From Mauremys mutica (lineage: Eukaryota; Chordata; Testudines; Geoemydidae): a stretch of 64,000 bases of DNA. The notes beneath the pieces are model-generated. The model searched no databases and had not been told where the DNA came from. It saw nothing but the letters and a program-made list of their open reading frames with translations. The position numbers and the translations under genes are program-made. Positions 53,961-64,000 of this stretch are shown here, piece by piece. The number at the start of each line of letters is the position of its first letter. Within the stretch, counting starts at the first letter, position 1. The stretch is from positions 7,989,951 to 8,053,950 of the forward strand of contig NC_059076.1 of assembly GCF_020497125.1 (NCBI RefSeq). The letters run 5' to 3'.

Positions 53961-56900
53961 CGGCTGAGGTAGACCACAAAGGATTTTAAGAGCCATCCAA
54001 GCGTGTCCCCCCTCCTTCCTTGGAGAGCAGCCCCCTTGCCTGCTAGAGGAGCAGGGCTGGCGTACAGCAGAGCGCGAGGGGCCGGCACAGAAGGGTGGAG
54101 GGTGAAAATTACATCCCTTTCTTGAGCGCTCGCTTTATTTGCCCATTTAATTATTTATTTGCCTTTCCTTTGCAATCATCCTGTGACTGTTTAACTTGGA
54201 AATCTGGTTGCACGGCTGCTGATTGGTACAGGCGGTGAGCCCGGTACAGGAACCCGTCTCCATAATCTAGTCTAACAAAGCTCGGCGCATTTAGTGCTCA
54301 GGAGGATGTGAGGTGCAGCGCCCCAAAATCTGCACTGTGTCCTTGGGATTTCGTCTTCGAGGGCTGGAGCTCATTAACAGACTTAAGTACAGTGTCGCCA
54401 ATGGCAACAATATAGCCCAGGATCAGTTGTTTTGTTCATCCCCCACCCTCCCCATAGATGCACAGATGTTTATATTTTTTTGCGAGGGAGACTGGGAGCT
54501 AGCTAGAAAGGGAACCTCTCGAATGGGCTTCGCATGTGATTTTTCTCTGCGGTAGTTAAAACAATTTGTAAACAGCCGAAAAAATGAATCGCTGTGTATC
54601 GCTGCAACTATCGTAGCTACAGCCAAAACAACCGATGTCTGCTGTATTTACTTTCCCATTCACATTACTCGTTAGGAAGTATTAGAATTCTTGCACTCCG
54701 GGTTTGGATTCCAGGCAGCCAGCTGCTTAGGAAATGTGGAGATGGCTAGAGCCAGGGCAAGGGGGGGAAATGCCTTCTGTGTCTTTATAAGACAGATAGG
54801 CAGCCTGCTAGTTATAATTGCTTTCTGTATTGTGGCACCGGTTATTCCAAAGCATTAGATCAAGATTTTCAAAACCAAGCCAAGAAAAAAAAAAGCATTC
54901 TTCAATGAAGTCTTTTGAAGGCTTCTCCATTATCATTTTGAAATGCTCTCTAGTAAGAGAGGTAGGCAATACTATCTGTTCAATACCGAGAAATAGTGTG
55001 GGTTTTGTGGAGCCAATATATCATCCTTTCCAGGGTTTGGGGTACAAAAATGCTTCCACTGTGTATTCATTTTGGAAAAATTCTTCTATAGTTTTATGGG
55101 CTATATAAGGTGTACAAGTTAAAGGAACTGCTGTCCAAAAAAAGAGAAAAATCTACACCGTCCTTATTTAATAGCAAGAAGAGAGAAAAATCCATGTATT
55201 GGTGCCAATGTTTGGTTACAAACTTAAGGTTAATGCTCTATTATGACTTGTTTTTCTTAAGGTAGAAAAACTCACCTCAAATTGCAGTAGCCGCAATATT
55301 AATAGTGGTGATACAATCCCTTTGTTGTGATTCAAACTGCTGCTGTTTTGGTGTTTGTTATAAGCCTGGTTTCCTTATTTAGCGTAGAGCACTAAAGGTA
55401 ACTGTATTGTCTCCTGTTACTACACCAAACCAAAACAACAACAGAATGAACACAGATGCAAATCCTTTGTATATCCATTTCCAAATGTTCTGAGGTTCTT
55501 AAAAGGAAAACATTGAATTTTGACTCACCCTTCACTCAGTTTAATTAATATGTAGTTTATCTTTTGGAATGCATGGGGGAAAGGAAACATTTAATATTAC
55601 TATAAAGCGTGTTTAATTGCAATGCAAGTTAGCCAAAGAAGAACAGTGAACTGTAATTTTTGAATATATAAGCAATTTAATACTGTTTAGCAAGCGTAAG
55701 GTTACCAAGTCTCCCTTCAGCTATTTTGCTCCACAAGACAGGAGTTGGTTGTTGAGGGAACATGGAATGATTTGTTTCTCAATCTAGAAAATTCATCTTA
55801 AGTGTCTCCAAGGCTGTACATTTGAAGATTTGGTATCATCAATGTCCTTTGTTTCCTAGCAGTATGTGTTCCATAGTATTCATACATTCCACAGGTTGTG
55901 ATGTCATCAGAGTTGTGTCCATCTCTATTGTAGGGTTTAGCCGAAGGTGTTGTGGTAGGAGTGCTTGAGTTTTATTTCCCAGCTGCTCTTGTTAATTAAA
56001 GAATACAGCACACACCCTGTTGCTTCCCTGAGATACAGTTGGTTGTATTGTCTGCAGACGATAAAAGAAGTGATTGCTTCGTTAGGTATATGTAACATGT
56101 GAGCAGAGTTTAGGTGAAGATGTAAGACCTCCCATTGAAGCTACTGACTGGACAGTGGTACATTTTGCATGTGTTACAACATAGTAAATTACAAAGCTCC
56201 TCAAGGTATTTCACAGCCTTGTGAGAGAAACCAGGTTATTCTTTCATGAAGCATAAATTGGAAGATCTTTAAAAATACTTGTGCTAGGTGAAGCCTGTTA
56301 TATTTAATGGGGTTTGGGGGTGTGTGTGCTTTTTTCAATCTCCTTTTTGGCGAGTTTATAAATGTGTGGCATGAACCTCTTTAGCCAACACTGTTGTTTT
56401 ATTAGACGTAATTTCTGGTGATCTGAGAAGATTAAAGAACATTAAAATAGATTTGTTTCCATTATTTTCTAATTTCTTTAGGATTTATGGGAGTGGATAA
56501 CCTACAAAACAATTAAGAATTAAGGATGGGCAAACTATATTAGTATTTGACATTTGTATAGCATGTCTGACTTATACACTTGGTCAGTGTGTTCAACCAA
56601 GAATATTTTCCCTGCCTTGAGGATTTTTCGTGTTGGAAGCACGAACAAGTACAGTGACAATAAAAACAAGTATGAGATATAGAGAAGAGTGTGGTCATTG
56701 GAACAGGAATGGGGACATTAGAACTGGGGACATTTCAGGAACTTTTGATCTAAGTGCATGTGGGGAGAGGGGAGGGCCGGTGTGTATTTACTAGAGGATT
56801 ATTTTACACTGTCCATACCTGAAATAAAGTGCAAAGACAGGTGAAGGAGGTGGGGCTGAGAGAGCAGGAAGGGGTTATAGAAAGATATAGGGTGTGTAGA

Positions 56901-59639
56901 CTAGCATGGAGTTTTGGCCAGAAAGGTTACCTGGACTGCAATCTGTTCATTTAAGTTTCACATGAGTGCTGGCTCTGTATTTCTCCCGGAAAAAATTAAG
57001 TTGCATAGTAGATGTGAGAGGGTCTATGCTAGGATCTAGGGTGATTCTGGCTAGAAAAATCATTCTGTTGGTATGCTGCTATCTAGGGAAAATCCAGAAA
57101 TAATACTAAAAATTTTGATCTCAGAGATGCTCAGGTCATGCTGAGTGCAGGGTCTCATAATCTTAGTAGATTATTGGGGAGAATTCTGGGGCTGTTGGAT
57201 AGCATAGAGATGCACAGAGACCTGCCACTCTTTTGCTGTTGTCATTGGTTGGGCTGCTTGTTGTAATGGGATTAAGAGGCACTTACTACATGTGTAAGAA
57301 CTCAAATGACCTCACTCCAGTTCCTTGAACTTCTAGCTGTTCTCTGCTGCTGTCTTTTTCCTCCTACAGCTACCCAGTTGCTATAGCAAGAATACTGAAA
57401 ATGCACTGTAGCTATATCTATATATAAAAATGTAAATATTTATAGTGTGAAGAACCGTGTTCCGGCTTTGTTTGTAGCCATTTACTCTCCTATGGGATAT
57501 TTATAGAACACTGGGACATTCTGTGTCATTCTTAAGTATGGCCATGCCAACCTCTGGTAGAAAGTTTTCACAACCACTGTTTGGCAAGCTTTTCAAGGTA
57601 CAGCTCCTAACTCCTTATGTAGACACCTATGCAAGTTTTCTAATTTTCACAGGCACTGAGCATCCAGCAATAAACCATTGATTTTTGAAGACTCTCAGAG
57701 CTTCTGTGTACTCAGTACATCTGAAAATCAGGCCATCTACTTTAGGTGCCTAAACAGAGCTGTAGAAGCCTGACCATAGGCACCCACTTTTAAAGTCTTG
57801 GCTATTTATCTATAGAGAAACTGACTTAAACTCAAATCTTTGTGATTTCTTACATCCTAAAATTGTATTCCATTGTCCATACTGTAGCTCTGAGTTAGCT
57901 GTAGTTGGAGTAATGCACAAGATACCTAGTTTAAAACACTTGTCATTTGTCATATTCCTGTATGCTGGCCACGGTGCTTTAAAGTTGGCTTGTGCGGGGA
58001 CCAACCCCGATCTTAAGTTTGGTTGTCCCCAATGAATACTGGCTTCTAGCTACAAATTCCTCATTAATGTCAGCAAGAAGCAATTTCATTCCAGATGTGT
58101 TCGTGCTCCCCCTAAAGTCACCAGTGGCAAAATTTCCAAATACTACAGTCATTTGAGTTCTTGAATTTAATGGGAGAAGGTTGGAGCCTGTAATTAAGTA
58201 TCTATGTCAGTATAGGGCCAACTGGCAGAGGTGAGGCGGAAAAGAAATGTGATAAATTGATGGGCCCATTGTGCAAATTATGAGTTCCTCCATTTAGTGG
58301 TGTATATGAGGAAGCTGAAGCATGAAGCCAGCTTCCATTTTCAGCTGCAGGACGGATGTGTTGGTCATTCAGTGCACCAAAGGTTTGTTTATGGTAGGGT
58401 AGAAGCTTGCCTGGCAAGCAATAAAAAGTTCAGTTTCTCTTTTCTGGGCTACTTTTGTGATTGTACAACAGCACTGTCCAATGGGATATATCCTAACTGA
58501 TTGAAACCACCATTCATTTCCTCTAGGAGAGACTGGGATAACTTGGTGTACATAGACTAAAACAAAACACATTTTTAAATGTCTTTGTTGCGGATCATGG
58601 TATGGTACAAATTAATACAATACAATATTGCAATTCTGCCACCAGTTAATCAGAATTGCATTGCCACATTTTTTCATTTATACTTCAAACAATTTGCATA
58701 CCCTTCCAAGGGAATACTACTGAGTTCAGCAAGAGTTGGATTGGCCCTGAGGGGTTGGAAGGCGGGTACATGTGTATAATATATATGTATGCACGTGAGT
58801 ATATATTTGAACATATAAGCCAACAGATCATTTTGTTGAAAACTTGAGCTGTTGGAAAATATTGTGACTTCTACCACATCATCTGTAGTTAAACACTTCA
58901 GTACAGAAGTGCACAACATCTGACAGCATAGTCTGTAGAATATATTGTGTGCAATTGAAACAAATTCAGCTAGGAAACCTAACACAGATCAAGTCTTCGG
59001 TTTCTGGTTTTTTGGAACCACTTAGAATGAACAGTAAAGATGGAGAAAAGAATATCTATTGATCAAAATTGAAAAGGACTGACACTCAAAGGAGACCTAG
59101 CTACAGTATTGTTTCAAATGTATTTCTGTGTATTTTCAGCATCACTGTTCTAGCAGTTGATATAATATCCTTGTATGAAGCAATATTTCAGTCTTAATGA
59201 ACCAGTATAAATAATTGAGAACTTGAAGTCTGCTCTGTAAAACTATAGTGAGAACATATAAATGAAAATCAAGATAGGTTGCATTTCATGGGTCATGAAA
59301 GGAATCTTGCTCGGAGGAGAGTAAAGCTGTATTTAGAAGCTGTCACAGTTTGATATTAAATTACGCATATAATTTAAATGCCTAATGGTCATTAAGTTTA
59401 CCTAGCATCTGTTAAGATATAGCATAACCACGTCAATTTTATGAAATGATACCTTTTATTTGGTAAATACTACAGTTAACATTTCAGTGATTAAGCAGGA
59501 GGAATTCTAGTAATTATGAACTGAATACTTCAAATCTAACTCCCATTGCAGTCAATAGCAAAACTTTGACTTCGGTGGATATAAGTTTGAGCCCTTGGTT
59601 TAATTTTTCTCACTACATTTGCTTTAAGGAGATTAAGTC

Positions 59640-59700
59640 AGATCCTCAACTTGCATACATTGGCATATGCTGATTACACCATCTGAGAATCTGACCCACT
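59640..59700. repeat. Old LINE 3'-end-like repeat
   Basis: 'gtcagatcctcaacttgcat', then 'gctgattacaccatctgag' and 'aatctgacccactg', a symmetrical string related to 32,690. Confidence 0.5.
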
Positions 59701-61864
59701 GTATCTGAACACAGCTATGGGAATTGAATGTTTCTGAAACTTAAGTCAAACATCAAGACTAAAGGGCCTGATTCTACAAAAGAATCTCCATGATTGTGAT
59801 TTTATGACCATGCGGAGTCACACTGAAGTCACTGGGACAGTGTATGGGCATAAGGATCTTTGGAGGATTACTGACTTAAAGTGTGTGCATATAAGTGGCT
59901 CTGTTATAATTAGGTCCCTCATAAGGAGTTGAAATGTTTGATTCCAGTGCCCCAAAAGCTGATTTCTCCTGTTCTGAAGACTGACCTAAAGGAGGTGAAG
60001 CTCTGAGCAATTTGTAAATCTCCCATAAACTACTTATGTTTTTAATAATCATATATACATACACACATTATATAATATCTTTTTAAAATATGTCAGTCTT
60101 CTCCCTCACGACCCTTTCAGCCATCTCCCCCACTTACCAGCCAAGTAGCTAGTTATAGATGTAAATCTACTATTTGAACTTTTGAAGGGGACCCTCTGCT
60201 CAAAATTAGAGGGATAGGAACGTTTGGCAAATCCAGTGATTTCTGTTAGACATGAGGTAACATTGTGTGGAGAGAAAATGTTGTTTTGCTTTTTAGTTTT
60301 TCCTTTGTTCCTTCCCTTATGTGTTAAAGGTGTAGGTATGAAGACAAGAAAATCTTGGGTCAAAATGCTCAAATATGTCTGCTTGAAGTTAAACAACAAC
60401 ATTTAGGCACCTAAATAAAAGTGGCTCAATTTTCCGAAGCACTGAGGAGCCACAGATTTAGTTGAAGTCTATGTTGGCCCTTGTTTATGTATTCCTGCAG
60501 CCTCTTCCCAATCTGAAGTGATTGGACCCAGTCCATCTTCCATTGTGGTCACTGGGAATTTTTCAGCTAGCTTCAACTGGAATGGGATTGGAACTGTAAT
60601 CTCATCATGAATGTACATTTCACAGCTAGCAATGGTGGCATCCGAGGATTGACTTCAACTGAGGGATACATTGCAAAGAGCCATTAATCTTACGGAAAAC
60701 TTTGGAGGGGGGAAAACTATTTAAAAAATGGACGGTGACGCATCATTTTGCCAGTACCAGGACTTTTATGTTTTGTTTTCAAGTTTATTACCAGCTTTTT
60801 AAGCTTTGTATTAGTGGAGTTAATTGGAAATGAGCAAAAACAACAACAAAAAAAACATGATTTGAGGGATTTCTTCAGTGGATGGCACTCATACCCCCCA
60901 AAAGTTTGCTTACGGAACTGTTGTAAAACAAGATGAGACCTTGCATCTCAGATTCCAAAGATGATTTAAATCAGAAAGCTCATTTTGTGCCGAAATGAAT
61001 AACATTTTTTTAAAGCTGGGGATAAAACATTTAAATTAAACAGCTGTATCCGTATATGTGTGGGTCTGCTTTCCCATTGGAATGAGGGAAAGGCTGTATG
61101 TTAACGGATACTAACACATGACGCTCTGGAGCAGTTGACCTTTTTTAATGTACCAGTTTTGTTGTGCTAGAGTATGCCACAAGAAAAGGGAAACATGAAG
61201 TAGAAACTTTACCCCCGTTCTATTTGATCGGCTTGTATTGCTGTTTACAAGTCCTGCAGAGGCAGTGTGTGTTGCTATTCAGTACAGCTCCAGAAACTGA
61301 GCATTAGCTTAAGCCTGTGAGAATAGGGGAGGGACCAAAGCCCAGTTTTTGATGTTCTGCATGGGTGGGTATCCTGAATACTAAAATGCATTCCATTGAC
61401 AGCTGACCCCGTAAGGAGATTTTTCAATGGCTCCCTGTTTTTTTTCACCTTCCTTCCCTCAAAGCTATTCCAAAGGCTGGTGGGGGCAGGAGAGGGGGAG
61501 AGTCCTCATAGTCATCTTTATGAATAGATTTCACCGCTGGGTAGAACTGAAGAGGGTTTCAAAGATTGTGTTTAACTCCTTTGCTTTCACAGAATTTTTG
61601 CCAGTATTTGTGTCACAGTCTGACACTTTGTCAGTTCAAAATGATGCAAATTCCTGTCAATTACTTCAGGGAGGATGGCTTCTTTTTTTTTAATGAGCCT
61701 TAAATACTACAATTTTTATACAAAAAATGTCTGCCATATAACTTAAAACCCTTGGTTGCTGTTTTATATATGTATGTATTTGTTTATTTTATTTAGTTGC
61801 ATCTGTATTTTTCAATAATAATAGGGTATTGGGGACTATGCCAAATGGATAGCTGTGTTAGGAT

Positions 61865-61985
61865 TGGCTTTGATGTATTTACTCACATCGAGTAGTACCT
61901 TACTCCTCATGTAGCCCCATTGATAGGACAGTTTGTGATGTAAGGTGGTATTCAGTGTGAGTGAGGATGTCACCATGTGGGCCTT
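61865..61985. repeat. Old palindromic repeat, copy 2
   Basis: 'cgagtagtaccttactcctc' faces 'gtaaggtggtattcagtgtg', around 'ccccattgataggaca'. Related to 19,441 and 62,570. Confidence 0.5.
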
Positions 61986-62569
61986 GAATCATTAGAAAGA
62001 ATACAGTATGTACTCCATTTTCTTCCAGAGGAAGTGAATAGTGTGAGCATGATACATCATTGATGTTTCATAGTGTAAAGCTGCTGCAGTGGGAGGTCAT
62101 TTCTATCTATTATCTTTAATGGATACCATTTTTCTTTTTTTGAGGGAGGGGTAAGAAATATTAAAAATTAAATATTGTTTTTTAAACCTGGGTTCCAAAG
62201 TGATGTATGCATTCTTATGCCAAATTCAGTCTGATAGGTGTTTTAAATAGCTCTCAGCTTGTTTTATGGAGAGGTAAATTGTTACTATACACAAGTAATC
62301 AACAGTTAGTACTGTAGCGTACTTGGTGGATCATTAGAAATGGATTGACCAATCAGGACCTGCCTGTAAATAGTACGGATGTATAACAAACACCGTGTGG
62401 AAGATGGCCCTTCCACGTAGAACAGTGTTAATTTTGGAACCTTGGACTTCACGCATAAAAATAGAGTGGTGTTCTAGCACTCCTAATTTGCCAAGAAATG
62501 CCGGTGTACATCCCCTGTCCATCAAGGGCTCGATCCTGCTGTTCTTTCTTCAGGGTCAGACTCTGTTTC

Positions 62570-62690
62570 CCTGAAGCTGAGTAGAACACCTTAGTCTCAA
62601 CAATCCCATTGATTTCAGCGGAAGTATACTTGAGGAGTAAGATAACACTTGGTGTGAGACAGGATCTGGCCCTCAGTTTTTACTCGGGCC
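62570..62690. repeat. Old palindromic repeat, copy 3
   Basis: 'gctgagtagaacaccttagt', 'cccattgatttcagcgg' and 'gtgtgagacaggatctggcc' are in the family order. Confidence 0.5.
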
Positions 62691-64000
62691 TTATTAGGCA
62701 CAGCTCTAATGACTTCATCAGCAGTTTACCTGAGTCAGACCAGAGGGTCTGACTGTCCCTTCCTGTGGGAAAACCTGGGTCTCCAGCAAGTGTCCTGTTG
62801 CAATATGATTCCCTTGGAGAATGTGTGACGGGGCTCCTGCACCAGACACTTCGTGGCCCTGCGTGCACTGTTACGGCGGCTCCCCATTGCAGGGGAAGAG
62901 AATACAGTTTGGGTCTGTATTATCCTTCCATCCTGATCTTTGGAGGGGGTCAGTTTGTTTCCCCCCATAAACCTGGCCCTGCCCACTCAGCCACTTCCAC
63001 CACGTGGATCCCAGTACCCATAGAACATCTTCCTGAGAAATTTGTGCGGGAGGGAGAGCTCTGGGTATGGAGAATTGCACAGATGTAGGGGCTGCAATTT
63101 GGCCAGGAGTAAGGATGTCCAGGTTTGCCCCAGAAGTCATGTAGTTTTGAGGCAAGGCAGATCTGTCTCTGTAGCATTGCTCGAAACATGAAAAATTAGA
63201 TCATAGACTTAGCCTGTATATCATGCAGACCTCTATCAGTGACTACTTTATCTCCATCACATCACATAGTGGGAATTTGGGCTGGCTGGTACAGACCATA
63301 AAGTCCAGAATTCTTGGGCTGATTCCTGCTGTTCTTAGGGGATAGTCTTGCTGCAGTCAAAATAAATGGCAAGCTCACATTGTGTGTTCTGGCCACGATT
63401 CCTTACTTAACCCAAACTCCAGCTTACTGCAACAGGAGCAGTAGCCAAATAATGAGTGGACGATCAAGAAAGGAGAGCTCTTTTTTGTAACTTACCTATA
63501 TGTTATAACATCTACGCAGCCATTGATGTTGGTGGTTCCTTATTAACTACTGAGGTTGTTAATTCTGTCATCAATCTACACACAATGTATTGATTTAGCA
63601 GTGGTGGTGTTAATACAAATGAATTATATCACAATGCCTAAGAGCCTCGATCATGGATTAGGACCCCATTGTGTTATGCCTTTATGTCAATCATACTTGG
63701 ATAGAATGTGTGCAGCTGTTTCATTTAAAATGAAGGACTGCCACAATTTTGGGCAAAACTATGGTTAAGTGGCTGGAGTAGACAGGTCCGAAGAGTAGCC
63801 AGCACTTACCAGAAACCCTAATTAGTAGAAATCCCATGTACGCTTGACCTTGGCTATTGAGTCAACCCTCAAAGAAGAAAGAATGCTAAAAATTAGTATG
63901 CCGTCAACACTGCACTTTTATTATTTGACGTTATTAAGCAAACTTGGTGTGTATTTCTTTTTTGAAGCGTTTGATTAAATGTGTGATCTTATCTTGCTGA

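Larger units (their letters stand above)
53961..64000. other. Gene-free, repeat-poor sequence (probable large intron)
   Basis: Ten kilobases without a recognisable exon, LINE ORF, SINE, MITE with duplications, or LTR, in sharp contrast to the 52 kb to the left. All open frames are under about 110 codons and match no family. Only three old palindromic repeat fragments are visible (59,640-59,700; 61,865-61,985; 62,570-62,690). Confidence 0.6.

Noticed and set aside
1..64000. CRISPR arrays, operons or prokaryotic defence systems
   Set aside because: No regularly spaced direct repeats and no prokaryotic gene layout. The window is vertebrate nuclear DNA.

Overview
The window looks like nuclear DNA of a non-avian sauropsid, most probably a turtle. 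The evidence is the repeat content: several CR1 LINE families, tRNA-derived SINEs whose tails match a CR1 3' end (the arrangement known from turtle Cry-type SINEs), many non-autonomous hAT elements with clean 8-bp target duplications, vertebrate-type solo LTRs, and one vertebrate-style CpG island. I see no intact protein-coding gene. Every coding stretch I can recognise belongs to a transposable element, and all of them are broken or truncated.

Layout. 1-10 kb: a minus-strand CR1 with a nearly continuous ORF2, split by a 483-bp hAT element; a 2.3-kb composite hAT element that holds a smaller hAT and a solo LTR; a minus-strand LTR split by a GC-rich hAT. 10-23 kb: CR1 tails, a foldback retroelement insertion, a truncated RTE-like LINE, and several MITEs and SINEs. 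23-26.35 kb: a full-length hAT transposon with recognisable ends and a decayed transposase. 27-31 kb: an old CR1 with two insertions, then a fossil Ty3/gypsy reverse transcriptase on the minus strand that no open reading frame reveals. 33-38 kb: an old minus-strand APE-type LINE broken by a nested block (LTR-like sequence with mariner-like, hAT and PIF/Harbinger-like MITEs inside or beside it) and by SINEs. 39-52 kb: CR1 fragments, hAT MITEs and foldback repeats, ending in a MITE and a solo LTR 11 bp apart.

52.4-54 kb is a CpG island with GC boxes. It is the only plausible host-gene promoter, and a candidate splice donor lies at 53,410 on the plus strand. From there to 64 kb I see no exon and almost no young transposons, which fits a large first intron or a regulated flank. 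I cannot name the gene.

The most unusual pattern is a set of three insertions (7.36, 11.26 and 44.25 kb) built the same way: an inverted pair of copies of one repeat end to end, flanked by 9-14-bp target duplications. Two of them carry a motif that resembles the catalytic core of a hammerhead ribozyme. This points to Penelope-like or otherwise twin-primed retroelements.
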